Shown: piece after piece, positions 37,638 to 49,096 of the stretch
Layout of the letters: the number at the start of each line of letters is the position of its first letter
Numbering within the stretch: position 1 is the stretch's first letter
Source: Eumeta japonica
Taxonomy: Eukaryota > Arthropoda > Insecta > Lepidoptera > Psychidae
Direction of reading: 5' to 3'
NCBI GenBank assembly: GCA_005406025.1
Contig: BGZK01000755.1
Coordinates: 124,001-188,000 of the forward strand
DNA length: 64,000 nucleotides
Program-made: the position numbers and the translations under genes
Notes under the pieces: generated by a model
Told to the model about the DNA's origin: nothing
Seen by the model: the letters and a program-made list of their open reading frames with translations, nothing else
Database searches by the model: none

Positions 37638-37815
37638 GCGGGGCATAGAATGAATTCCTTTTTATATCACATAATTGTTCTGCCAATCATAACCAAACCC
37701 GGTCATGTTCTTGATTTCGACCGGTTCCACTGTCGGTTTCGATTTCGGTATTGTTCTGAATTCCAATCCCAACCCCGCTCTCGATTCCGATCTTAATCAT
37801 GCCGTCGATTCGTCC
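37638..37815 (-). repeat. Reverse-orientation quasi-hexamer repeat
   Basis: CGCGGGGCATAGAATGAATTCC gives the reversed tail and junction. It is followed by pyrimidine-rich units CCGGTTCCACTGTCGGTTTC, GATTTCGGTATTGTTC and CGCTCTCGATTCCGATC. Confidence 0.65.
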
Positions 37816-37934
37816 TATAAAAATTTAATCTATACCGCTATACAAATCTATTGGTTCTGCCTGTACAGTTTTTACCTAATTTAATGATAAATAATCGTTT
37901 TATGATGCAGTGATTCGCATTATACTATTTTTTC

Positions 37935-38335
37935 ATTTTTTTCTGTCTGTCTTTATATAACTCAAGAATGTCTAGGACGATCGAAATGAAAATTGGTATA
38001 CAATAATTAAATTTAGTTGCGCACATGATAGGCCACTGTCTGTTGTTTTACTGTTTCTGTCTTTCTGTCTGTGTGTTTTTATAAGGTAAGAACGGTTTGA
38101 CGGATTATGATTAAAATTGGTATATAGTAAGAACATTTGATTTCGTAAATGATAGGCTCTTGTTTTCCGATTTTTCTGTTTGTTTGTCTGTACGTTTTTC
38201 TATAACTAAAAAAAGGTTTCACTGATCTTGATGAAAATTTGTGTACCGATACTAAGAAAATGTCATTGCGTAAATGATAAATTGTGTCTGTCTATTTGTG
38301 TTTTGGCATGTGTGTATGTTTTTTTTATAACATAT
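37935..38335 (+). repeat. ~119-bp tandem repeat, three units plus a partial fourth
   Basis: Each unit runs TTTTCTGTCTGTCTGT.., TTTTATAACT.AAGAA..GTTT, GACGGATCTTGATGAAAATT, GGTATACAGTAAGAA..TTT and GCGTAAATGATAGGC. The ATAA..(A)AGAA landmark is at about 37962, 38081 and 38200, giving a period close to 119 bp. Units have diverged by perhaps a quarter. The GTCTGT-rich start and 'GATGAAAATTGGTATACAG' resemble parts of common lepidopteran repeats. Confidence 0.8.
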
Positions 38336-38692
38336 GTATAGCTGTATTTTTATTAGCGAGTTTGTCAACATAAGTAGATAAAAGCATAAAGATACAGTAC
38401 AGAATATTTAATTTATATTCAATGAAACATGAGGTTCAACTTAGGTATAAATTACCTGTTTTATCAATTGAGACATATGATAAACATTGTACATGATTAC
38501 AGTGTAATGAATGGGCGCCAACCGACAGCAAGTGCCAAAAAAGATATATAATCAAACTTAATAATGTTCACAATCAAATGTTGTACAAAGAGATTAAGGT
38601 AGGTACCGGATTCGAATATTGAACTAGGATCACTTCCCACCTACATTTGTTCTTGGTTTCTCATTTCTCAGGCAAATATGTTAAAATAAATG

Positions 38693-38878
38693 CAGTGGCG
38701 GCGCTACACCACTCGTGGACGTCGGCGACTCAGGTTTGCGAGGCCTCTTTTTAATAACTTGTAGGCAAAACTTTTTGCGAGGCCTCTTTTTAATAACTTG
38801 TAGGCAAAACTTTTTTGTTTGCGAGGCCCCTTCAGGCGCGAGGCCGTCGGCGGTTGCCGACGCCTAGCGCCGCCACTG
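38693..38878. mobile_element. Non-autonomous hAT-type element (MITE), 186 bp
   Basis: The element starts CAGTGGCGGCGCTA and ends TAGCGCCGCCACTG, giving perfect 14-bp terminal inverted repeats. It is flanked on both sides by the identical 8-bp target duplication AATAAATG (38685-38692 and 38879-38886). An 8-bp duplication with a CAGTGGCG-type terminus is the signature of hAT transposons. The interior contains a near-exact 39-bp direct duplication (GCGAGGCCTCTTTTTAATAA..., starting 38738 and 38777) and further GCGAGGCC fragments at 38821 and 38837. It has no coding capacity, and the intact termini suggest recent insertion. Confidence 0.92.
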
Positions 38879-38889
38879 AATAAATGTTA

Positions 38890-39380
38890 CGGGCTGAGGC
38901 TGCCTCAGCATTGGAACACTGTGCACTTCCAAACCGCCGTCTGCGTATCCAGATATCGGACATCCACTCTTGCGGAGGTGAAAAATAAAGGATCCTAGAA
39001 CCACCATAGACACGTGCCACCGATGATAAACGGTATACCAGATTTTACAAATGACTTCTCTGAACAAAACATCGCATTTAACCCGTTACTTAGGAGGATT
39101 CCACGATAAATACTTATATTAGACAGGAGAAGATTGACTGGTTATAATATTTCCTAGAAAGAAATTCGCCTTTCGCAATGCCTGTCTTGACGCTTTTCAA
39201 ATCAGAAAAGAATACCCACGAATTTTTGTATTTGAAAAAGTTATCTTCGATATGATACAAATGATATGGCTGATCAATTTAATGAAAGATTTTGTGCTAT
39301 TACAGATTTAAAACTTTTTCCACTTTTAGGAACCTACATCAACTCCGAGTAATATAGCCTAAATTTTATTTTAATAGTAG
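38890..39380. other. Non-coding spacer
   Basis: Nothing recognised. Minus-strand frames overlap the hAT element and are not supported. Confidence 0.45.
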
Positions 39381-39384
39381 CTCC

Positions 39385-39751
39385 GTTCAAATCAGAATCG
39401 TGAGCGGTAGCGGAATCGATATTGCAAACAAGACGAAGAGCAGAATCGAAAGTCGAGATCGGATGAGGACGGAATCGAGAACGGAACTATGGTTGGAATC
39501 GAGTGTGGAATTAAAATTAGAACTAAGAGCATGTTTGGAATCGGAATAAGGAACGGTGCCGAGGTCAGAAATCAGAGCGGGGTTTCTTAACCCTAATCTA
39601 CTTAATCCGAGACCGGGTTCTGAATTAAAAGCAAGACTGCGATCAAAGTCAAAAGTGAGACAAATCGGGATTGAGATCGTAAACGGTCGATACATAAGAT
39701 AAAGGGATGTGTCCAAAATCCACGCGGGCGAAGCCGCAGGCAGAAGCTAGT
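39385..39751 (+). repeat. Quasi-hexamer repeat with the best-kept tail
   Basis: About 320 bp of units such as AGAATC, GAGCGG, CGGAATCG, GAACGG, AGATCGGA and GGAATCG. It ends with CACGCGGGCGAAGCCGCAGG and CAGAAGCTAGT at 39721-39751. The minus frames across it (Ser/Leu/Ile-rich) are by-products. Confidence 0.75.
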
Positions 39752-39944
39752 TCCTTTACAAATGCTTAAAAATTTATAATCTAGCTTCAAAACTAATGAA
39801 ATTCTCAAACAAATTCCCATTGCCCCGTCTTAGGAGTTAAATTTCCAAAAATACTAACATTTTTTATCTCTCATAAATTATTTCCTTAATTGTAATAAAA
39901 ACCTCAGATACCAACTTTTATGATCATAACTCATGAAGTAACAA

Positions 39945-40085
39945 TGCTCTTTTAGATACAAACTTTCGACCCCCATTTTAACCCCTTTAGGATTGAATTG
40001 TAAAAGATCCTGAAACACGTGTTGCTTTATTTGAAAAGAACAGCTCAAAGCCGGCTGTGTACAGACGGAATTAAGTAGTTTATGC
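39945..40085 (+). repeat. Fragment of the 'cccctttagg.ttgaat' repeat
   Basis: ACTTTCGACCCCCATTTTAA and CCCCTTTAGGATTGAATTG match 14515-14575 and the lepidopteran family described there. Confidence 0.5.
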
Positions 40086-40584
40086 CCATCGCTTTAAGTA
40101 GCAACTGCATAACAAATTAAATTTTTCATAGAAAATATTTCATAGACATACACGGATCGCATGAGATGTCGATCATTAGCGCACCGAGCTGTCGGCAGCG
40201 CGGCGGCATTTGGCCATGCATTTCGTCTATGCATGCGATCCTGCAGTTACTACACATCCACAGACCACTCGAGGTGTTGACAGTTCGAAAGCAGTCGACG
40301 TGTCCCCTCTCGACGCTCAAGGCGCGTTACAAGTCGAGCTGTTGACGATGTCCGTTCGGCCAGTTGACGACGACAGCTCGAACGATTTATAACGACTGCT
40401 CGGATGGTTCACAGTGACTGCTTGAGCAATTGGTGTGTATTATTCGACAGCTTTTAGCCGCCCGTGTATCGCCGGTCTAACTTTAACTTCAAAATTATTT
40501 GATTTTACAATTTCATACATATGTCTTTTATTATATAATTTCATATATTATGTTTGTATGTATATAAAATTCAATTCAAAAAAA

Positions 40585-40745
40585 AAGTACTACCACTTAA
40601 ACTTTCATCCCCTTAGGGATGTGATTTCTAAAAATTCTTTCTAAAGTGCTTGTTTGAGTTATAATAGCCATGTGCAATATTTCAACTTTGTTGACTCAAC
40701 TGTTATAACTGTGCGTTGACCAGTCAATCAATCAATCAATCAGTT
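40585..40745 (+). repeat. Fragment of the same repeat ending in (CAAT)n
   Basis: TTTCATCCCCTTAGGGATG, TTTCTAAAAATTCTTTCTA, ATAATAGCCATGTGCAATAT, TGTGCGTTGACCAGTC and a (CAAT)5 run at 40724-40742 follow the family order (from memory the family ends in repeated CAGT/AATC before a T-rich run). Confidence 0.6.
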
Positions 40746-41278
40746 TCTCCTTTTGTAAATGGAAGATTGTGTATTGAGCATATGTTTGAATAGCGTTCGT
40801 ATACTCCATGACACATGGAATTCTAGTGTAGAGTTTAGTAGTTTTTTTTAATACATAATTTCATAAAATAACAAATACAATTTCATTTAGGTTGTAATGC
40901 ACGACTTAGAACGCGTTTGAGCGTTCTACTCTCGTTATATAGTCATATCTCAATTTCGCTACATAAAATCGTTCTTATACTCTAAGCTAGATGTTAAACC
41001 CATAAAACCCACATTATTATTAATGTTTAAATAACTAGAGACATTAAATTATAAGATTATTTTATTTTCTAATTGTTTCACTTTAGATTATTAAAAAATA
41101 ATATGGACGACCGTCCGTCTGATGTATTGACGAGTCTTCACATTTCAGACAAATGTAAACAATGGATAAATCATATTAAATAAGTTTCCATATATCCTAA
41201 GGATAACCCCTTATTGATTTTTATCATTGAACTCACAACTATTTAAAAGTTATTGATGAAAGTCGATCGAGTTCTCGG

Positions 41279-41314
41279 GACAATTTCCACAACTCGCGAG
41301 TTGTGGAAATTGTC
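41279..41314. repeat. Perfect 36-bp palindrome
   Basis: GACAATTTCCACAACTCG is followed immediately by its exact reverse complement CGAGTTGTGGAAATTGTC with no spacer. Symmetry stops abruptly at both ends. Confidence 0.95.
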
Positions 41315-41319
41315 ATTAT

Positions 41320-44300
41320 TTTCATTTCTTTCTTATCACATGCATATGCGTGTACTTTTTATAAAATGTTATCACACATATTTATTATCTCAATATGAAG
41401 TCATGAAGTCTTGGTATATTACCTGCCTTGGTCACAATAAACAAAAAAGTTTTGCATTCATTTTCTAGATGGCGCTAATTAAAAACATGCGAAAAAAAAT
41501 TGTATTACTGAATAGTCCTAAATTATGGCGTTTTTATAACATAAGAAAATACCTAATTATTGTGTTTTAGAATTGAGTCTTTCTCTTTTGGATTTTATTA
41601 TTAATAAAATTAAGTAAAACATAAATTTTGGAATTTCAAAAATCAAAGAAATACCTATTTTTTATGAACGATATATGCAATATTACGAGCTGGTTAGGAA
41701 ACAAAATGTAAGACAAAGTTGTTTATCTGTATAAACGATATATATACTGCTGATGCTAGTAACTTGAAATTACAGATTATGAAAACATCTTGGATATATA
41801 GAGAAAAGTTAAACACCAAAGAGTTTTGAACATTACATGGAGAAAAATCATGACCGATTCTTTTTCTATGAACCGCGTGACATGAAAATCAATAATACCT
41901 TTGATTTGTGACGTTAAAACTAAATATGAACACTTTATTTAGTTTTTACGAGAGACTCACAATTTTAAGCTACAAACCATGAACTTATGTATTTATGAAT
42001 TGGTGAAAAATGAATAAACAATGTATCTCATCGTATTTGCAGAATCTTTTAAAATCATGGTGTAAAGAAATGATATTCAGACTTTTGCGCACTATTTTAT
42101 CGTCTTAAGAAATTACATAGAAACAAAAGGGTCTATTTTGGGAAAAAACAACAGAGACCGGTGGGATTAATAATTTTCCTTCATAGAAATACGAATGAAA
42201 AAAATGCAAGTCGCAAAGAACCACTACAGTTGTATAGTTTAAACGAATGTAGTTTCAAAAAGGACAGAGGGTGTAAGTTAAAACAAAACCAATTAAGTAT
42301 AAAACTTAATGTATATATGTAACTCATGATATTTACAGACCTACAATTATATAAAACAAGAGTTTATGGCTATTATAAAATATACTTATAAACATGTCAT
42401 TGACAATTTATACAACTAGAAACGAAAGTAAATTGAATCATCTTGTTCGAATTACAATAAAACCATATATGTGAATAGTACAGAAAACTCATAGAATAAT
42501 CATGGAAATGGAGATTCCAAATGATTTACATCACAAAACTATATACATACTTGGTTTAACAAGTTTTAAAGAATATTGTTTTTTTTTTATTACTATTATA
42601 TAATATGTTGAGTCCACTTCGACTATATCTACTTCAATAGCAAGTGATTTTTTTTTGTAATAATACATCAATTCAATAGAAGAAAAGTTACAAATAACGA
42701 TATAGAAAAATTACGACATCCTGTCCCCAATACAGTAAGGATAGTTTTTGAACAGCATTTGAACACAATTTCATTTTTATTTCATTTATGGAAGAAATAT
42801 ATAAATGCAGGTAGTTTCAAAATGAAGTATTTTAAATTATTAGCTCAATAATAATTTTGTTTTGCACTGAATGTATAAGTTTCATTATTGAATATATGAA
42901 TTAATGAATACATAAACTATCTTATTTTGGTATCAAAATATGGAAATAAATGTTGATAAAAACAGTAGAGCATTTTTTCGCTGGAATAGTATAGCAGTCG
43001 CAGTGATGCACGAACAATTTGGCAGATGAAATGGAAAAAGAATCTATGCAGCGGTAGCCCGATGTTTAAAGTGAAATAATTCGTGCATCTACTTTATATA
43101 AATATATTTTACAAGCATGGCAACATTTCGACCGCTACTGAAAAATTACTTGAGCCTTTACATCTTTGGAAATTCAGAAGTTCTTATGATACAATATCGT
43201 ATATATGTATAGATATTATATTATCTACTTTATCTTAATACTTCTGAGTCAAATCTAACAAAACATGATTATAGAAAAATAATTCATTATTTTGGCTTCC
43301 ATTTTTTTTATATATATATAATGGAATGGTCTAAACGATTAATACCTAAAGACAAGCATTCGACCATGGCGCACGACGATCACGGTTGCGACAAGCGGGC
43401 CCATTGGATATTTCGAAAACGTTACGAGTTCCCTTATCAAATTATTAAAACCAGACTTAACATTTGTACTCCGATAAAAGTAAAATTGGTTTTTATGAAC
43501 AAGACTTGAACTTCATACATTTTTTTTTCTTTATACCTACACTCTATACAAAAGCTCTATTAACAGAATCAGTGGCGGTCTTGTACAAACAATACACAGG
43601 CGTGTACTTAATTTAACCAGAAATATAAAATAAGAACTTGAACATATGCTAATTTTAAACATAAGTTTATAATGCAAATTCATGATGTTATGGAAAAGTA
43701 TTTAGACGAACAAAAACCGCCATAAATAATTGGTAACTAGTTCCAATTTTAGTAGGTACAAAAAAAGGTCGTGAAACCAAATCGTTCTATACAAAAAGAC
43801 ACTCTCCTAAAATGCCATTATATTGCTTATGACAATTACTATAGATCATAATTATGCCGTATAAAACTGTTGAATCCTAAATATTACATTAGCTATTAAT
43901 ATGTATAATAGATGACAGTTTATATCAAAAACAAAATTCAAATTTTATCTTAATTTACAAAATTCTTTTGTCATAATTCTTAATCTTCACATAACGTGTC
44001 AAGTGCTACGAATACTTCAATATTTCCGTTCTCCCGACGTCGCATCGGCACAAATTACGATCGCAATGATTAAAGTCCCTTTCAATTAAACATTTATTTT
44101 GTTATTTTAAATTATGCTAAACCTTCGTTAATTCTTCGTTATCGTAACCCTAATTTTAGTATACAAGTGACAGATGATGTAACAAGTTGTTCCCGCCCTC
44201 GCCTCTCTGCGCCGCCCTGCTTCGGACGAAATCTCTACTTACGCCTCGAACGGTTTGAGCTCACTACAATCCCTTCCGACTTATCACAACGCCACGGCAG

Positions 44301-45735
44301 TGACACGCTAATTTCGTGCTTTAACCTTTATAAAGCCCGCGAACGAAAGTCTTGAGTTGGCATTCACTTTGTTACAGACGTTGATTTCAGAGATACAACA
44401 TTCAGAAAAAGGTTGTAATGTAAATTTTAAATTTGTATTTTTACATTGAAGCTTAAAAAAGTTAAAAAAAAAAATACAAATCGCAATTGTTAATGTAGTT
44501 CTCTCAGATTAATTTTAATCAATAATCATTTGAACATCTGTCATCCTTAAAATTGTGATTAATAAAATCCTAACAGAAATCTTAAAATGGATCAAAGTAA
44601 AAACAAATATTAATAATGATTACTATTTCTTAGGTTAATTTTACACATTATTAAAAATATAATTTCAATCATCAATCTCTTAAGATTCGTTATCTTATTA
44701 TTACAATGTTTATAATTATATAACATATTATTTTAAATTACAAAAACACGCCTTGATGTAAGTCCTGGAAATGCTATACATATTTTATTTTTTAAAACTA
44801 AAAATAATTGCATCATATGCATACAATTTATTCTGTTTTACATGTTTAATATCTTTATTTGTTCCTTCAATACAAATAGTATAATGCGTAACAGACAATT
44901 ATTAGTCTTCCTTCAAATAACTATGAGATCGCCCTTTACCTGTTTCATATATTCATTCCGCGATGCAACATCTACATAGTAGTTTTTACTTAATTCAAAT
45001 TCACTTTACTTCCCGCCCTGTAGTTTCTATTGTTACCCCCTAGAAATGGGACCGTCACTGCCGCATCAATACGTCTCGTGAATATTTATAGTATGATTCA
45101 CATTGATTTTTACAACAGAATTATTAAATAATTGTGACGATTAAAAATATCTCAATAAATACAGCAAAAAATGTTTTCTAGCTTAAAATCTATGAAAGCT
45201 AAAAGCTAGCAATTTAAAAAATCACAATCTTTTCAATGATGTTTCTTTTGTTTACAATCAAATTTTCCAACAACAAAGTCAACACTTTTCAGAACAAAAC
45301 ATTATCATCAAGCATAATCGATATCACTAACCTTTCTTGAAGGTTAATTCAAAGAATGTTTAGGTGTGCTTAAAACGTTAACTTATTCTTTTAAAAATTA
45401 TTAATAATATAATAATAGCGTTATTCGTTAATAATAAATTGTACTCAGCTTTAACTATACGACAGCTGATTAAAGTAAGATTGCACTCGCAGTCCGCAAT
45501 GTAAAATAGAACAGTGACATAACATAAGTTTAGAATCATCAACACTTTACCAATATAGTTCCGGTATAGTTATTGCGTAATATCTCCCGGGGCGCGGAAG
45601 AAGTCATTTTAAAAACATTAACGATCACAGGCGCAGTGCGGCCACGGTCTGTCGTACCATCGTAGAGGCTTGCGGGCGCGCGCGCTCACACGCCGTGGCC
45701 GCTGCCGGCAGACTCCTGCCCGGTGCTAAGGCACA
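41320..45735. other. AT-rich region downstream of Phactr, including probable 3' UTR
   Basis: No protein gene is supported. The right part, below 45740, should hold the Phactr 3' UTR on the minus strand. The first AATAAA in that direction is at about 44859-44854, with others at 44832-44827 and 44790-44785. The GC-rich patch at 45630-45725 lies just after the stop codon. Sequence to the left is AT-rich with no recognised family. Confidence 0.4.
44329..44366 (+). promoter_or_regulatory. Weak TATA/initiator pair
   Basis: TATAAAG at 44329-44335 is followed by GCATTC (KCAKTY-type initiator) at 44360-44365, about 33 bp from TATA to the initiator A. Local GC and CpG rise at 44190-44340. No downstream coding exon was found, so this may be chance. 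Confidence 0.2.
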
Positions 45736-45739
45736 GCCG

Positions 45740-45755
45740 TCATGGTCTGTGGAAC
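45740..45755 (-). CDS. Phactr: Phactr last coding exon (FHRP-stop)
   Basis: After the acceptor CGGCAG (intron side 45761-45756) the exon reads G TTC CAC AGA CCA TGA, completing the Arg codon split with the previous exon and giving F-H-R-P-stop. This is the invariant C-terminus of phosphatase and actin regulators, part of the segment that binds protein phosphatase 1. Only 16 bases are coding; the rest of the exon should be 3' UTR. The reading is fixed by phase and by the family ending '..HLTRFHRP'. It is too short for ordinary ORF detection. Confidence 0.92.
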
Positions 45756-46142
45756 CTGCCGACACACGTTCTTACTTATGTCTAGAACATCAAATTCAGG
45801 TACAACCATATCGATTACTGCCCCTCGGCATTTGCTATTTGCATAACTTGCTGAAGGCGAATTGATTATTTCTATGAATTGCTTTGAGGCAAAATATTGA
45901 TTTAAACACTGACTCAAGAAAATATGTAGTCATAGGACTTAGATTATGTAGTCACAAGACCAAAGGATTTTGACTCGTAATTTGGCAATTATAAATTAAG
46001 TTTAAATCCTGATTAAAATAAATATATTAAACATTCACGGGCTCGACATTTCATATGTAACATAGATTGATTTTTTCTTTTATAATATCAAGTTTATTTA
46101 ATAATCAAGCGCACATTTAGTTTTTGTGTATTTGTTATCTAC

Positions 46143-46279
46143 CTGGTGAGGTGTTTGCTTTCTTCGTGCACAGCCATTTCGGAGCTTTTGAACTCGTTGA
46201 GCTCGCGGCGGATGGCCGCTTTGTCGCGCGGCGTCAAACGGGTCCACGGTTTGTCCGCGCGACGATCGTAGTCATGGGC
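46143..46279 (-). CDS. Phactr: Phactr exon, PP1-binding C-terminal region
   Basis: Bounded by an acceptor (ACATAG) at 46280-46285 and donor GTAGAT at 46142-46137. The 137 bp are 45 codons plus [22 protein letters not shown] then [20 protein letters not shown] and SKHLT. This is the highly conserved Phactr C-terminal block ([22 protein letters not shown]). In vertebrate family members this region binds the catalytic subunit of PP1 and remodels its substrate surface. It starts in phase 0 and leaves phase 2, exactly fitting the exons on either side. Confidence 0.95.
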
Positions 46280-46496
46280 CTATGTTTCGAACAATATTTA
46301 AAAGACACAAATGATAAAAAATATCTCCAACCGAAGATACTTAATTAAATGTTGTATCACTTCACTGCAATGACATAACATTTTACAATATTTTTTTAAG
46401 CAAACTTATATTTATTACGTATTTTATACAACCAATAACAAAATTTAAGTAATTTTCAATTAAATTTTACTTCTCGCGAGTACATTTTATGTTGTC

Positions 46497-46989
46497 GACT
46501 ATTGCTTGTTAACTTGTAAAGCCCACTTAGCTGTGACAGTTTTCCTTCACTGCTGTGATTTTTTTTTACATATTTTACTTGGCAAGGGGAGACAGACATG
46601 ACTTTAGCAAAAATTAGCATTTTAAAGCTTAATATTTCGCAAACGGATCCCTAAATCGAAAAATGGTTGTTACCGCCTCGCAATGTTTTTGAATAGGCTA
46701 GCCAATGATACCCCACACATAACATAAGTTTAGAATCATCGATAGACACGAAAAAAAATTCATTTCCCTTTATTTGTAAGAGCTAGCCTAAAACTTTTTT
46801 TTTTTTTCAAGATTTTATTCTACCACTTTGTCGACGTGATTAATATGTACAATGAATATAACACTCATACCAAATTATAGCTTTCCAGTACTAAGTCTTT
46901 GAGGTAAGCCGCGGATGAACAGACAGACAGGAGACGGACGGACATGGCGAAACTATAAGGGGTCCTATTGAGTATGGAACTCTAAAAAT
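46497..46989 (+). repeat. Interspersed repeat ending GGAACTCTAAAAAT, copy 2
   Basis: Intronic in Phactr, antisense to it. It carries the same block order as 20544-20990 and keeps the family signature TTTCGCAAACGGATCCCTAA followed by ATCGAAAAATGGTT, GACGTGATTAATATGTAC, AAGCCGCGGATGAACAGACA and GGACATGGCGAAACTATAAG. A 24-bp segment (46718-46741) is identical to 45516-45539 in flanking DNA (see findings). Confidence 0.75.
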
Positions 46990-47029
46990 GACTACGTAGC
47001 ATGCATTCTATTATATAAAGTTTTACTTT

Positions 47030-47085
47030 GCAGAAATTGATAATTAGATGTTTGTCTGAAACATGCAGTAACAAGCAGTGTGCAA
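47030..47085. repeat. Repeat fragment shared with 34.6 kb, copy 2
   Basis: AATTGATAATTAGATGTTTG and TCTGAAACATGCAGTAAC match 34609-34646, directly to the right of the larger repeat copy. Similarity fades after about 60 bp. Confidence 0.55.
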
Positions 47086-47828
47086 CCCACAGCCGACTCT
47101 CGGAATCTGTTCTTTCGCTGCGAATCTTCATCAAACAAATAGACTTTGAGAAGACTGACAGATAATGGGCAACTAATCAAATGTTTAGTTGCTATAGTTA
47201 TCATAATTATAAACATTACACCATAAGCAATTAATAAACAAATACATCCATCTAAGTGTGCATAAGACTTTGAGAATGAAAACAATAAGTCATTTACATG
47301 GTGAATAGAAGCGCATTTTTGATGGTGATCATTAAATTCTTATATACCCTGTTGGATGTGTTTGTCTAACAGTTCCTGATATTGTTTTAATGGCACAAAA
47401 CATACAAATGTACACTTACTATACTAATTGATAAGGCGGATTACACAATTATTATTATTATCATTAACACAAGAAAGCATTGTTTCTGATGAATCGTGAT
47501 ATCTGTCGATTTCCTCGAATTGAAATCCAATTTGTTGTAGAAATTTCTTAGCGGAAGAGCAAATCTGAGGGTTACCGGGGAGTTGCATGCTGTATGTTGC
47601 AGGCAAGCATCTAATTATGCATCAGTTAGAATCAACTGAGGCAGCTGTAATATTTGAAATGCAACTTGCATTTTTCCAAAATCAAAACAATCATATAAAC
47701 TAATAAAAAATATTTTGTAATATTTTCAAAAATCGTATAATACTAAAACAAATTTTAAGAAATGAATGACGATCACTGATACAATTTCAAATATTCAACG
47801 TTAAGAAAAAAAAAAAAACTGTCATTAC

Positions 47829-47968
47829 CTGTGTGACCTCAATATAATCACTAAAGCGTATAATTTTCTTCTCCTTCAGCTCATCGACGGTGGGTCTGAA
47901 GCTGAGTTTGCGCAACAGATATCTCTTCTTTTCTTCCTTCTGTTTCTTCTCCTCGGCGGGTGACTGAC
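47829..47968 (-). CDS. Phactr: Phactr exon with third RPEL motif
   Basis: Acceptor CATCACAG at 47976-47969; donor GTAATG at 47828-47823. The 140 bp give GT plus 46 codons: [20 protein letters not shown] then [20 protein letters not shown] and [25 protein letters not shown] is an RPEL motif (R-P-T-V-D-E-L), which binds monomeric G-actin. A charged Lys/Glu-rich linker, probably helical, precedes it, and RFSDYIEV follows as in other Phactr proteins. Phases (2 bases in, 0 out) match both neighbours. Confidence 0.95.
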
Positions 47969-48660
47969 CTGTGATGAATGAGTACTTTGAGTTACTGTAC
48001 TAAATCTAAATATAATATAATAGAATAAGTCAATTATATATAATATATATGGTTAATTAGTTTGTGATATTTAGGGATTTTTATTATTGTTCAACATAAT
48101 ATCAACAAATAGTAACACTTTTGACATTGAAACATAAATCTTAATTTCAGAAGCTAATTTATTGCTCTAAAGCAATAAACCAGCATAATGGTTTATGTGA
48201 GAGATTTTTTTTCTGTAAAATATATTTTACATTCAATTACTAGATTATTTTTTTATTTCTGGAAACAACAAATATTCCAGTAAAACAATGTAATAATAGT
48301 CCCTACAATTTTATGGTTCTGTTTCATATATTGAAAAACTATAAATCCACATATTATAAAAAAAAATATAGTTTATGTGAATCTATTAACATTTAATATT
48401 CATGTATTATTTAATTTTCTCAACACATGCAGTCCCGTTGCGCATTTCCAGATATTTCATACTATTTTTAAAGAAAATTTATAATTCATCGTTATATCAT
48501 CAAAGTCTTATAAAGTAACTAAGTCGCTAAACAAATTTTAAAAACACAGCTCACAAGCTATATATTAAAATAAATTATACAACAATGAAGAATAATACCC
48601 TAAAATTAAAAACACTATAATTTGTCCAATAGTCATGTTAATTAAAATTGAGTTAATTAC

Positions 48661-48788
48661 TCTTGAGTATGTTCCGCTCGACGAGTTCCTCGGCGGTGGG
48701 GCGCATGGACAGGCGGCGGATGAGCCGTGCGCCGATCGCTTCCCACGACTCCTGGCGCTCGTGCTCGCTCTGCACCAGCAGGATGTTC
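48661..48788 (-). CDS. Phactr: Phactr exon with second RPEL motif
   Basis: Acceptor CGCCGCAG (intron side 48796-48789); donor GTAATT at 48660-48655. One base completes Arg67, then 42 codons: [40 protein letters not shown] and LK, plus one base. [20 protein letters not shown] is a textbook RPEL motif, and NIL at the start finishes the motif begun in the previous exon. The exon is far more GC-rich than its introns. A downstream A and GT join to make Ser110. Confidence 0.95.
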
Positions 48789-49096
48789 CTGCGGCGATCA
48801 CACGACCACTTACAACTTACCAACAACAAATTCTGTTACTGAACACCATAGCGAAAAAAAAAATTAGTACTCATTACTGTAATGAAACATACCCTCGCGT
48901 TCAAATGATTGTATCTATTCCAGATGACGCTTAACACTGACAAGTGTATTTATACGAAATGTTCCGTTTACGCGATCGCAGCGAGCACTTTTAGAATTTG
49001 CGGATTTGCCGCTAATAAAATAAATTTGTCGGCTTGGCGCGGACACGAGCGACAGACTGACAATATAAAATTCGCCAGAGCCCATTCGACGGTGAG

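Noticed and set aside
47424..47606. Minus frame with LPGNPQICSSAKKFLQQIGF considered as an alternative Phactr exon
   Set aside because: Neighbouring Phactr exons already join in phase without it, and no matching acceptor/donor pair or family similarity was found.
48635..48934. Plus 99-codon frame over the second RPEL exon
   Set aside because: Antisense shadow of the RPEL exon.
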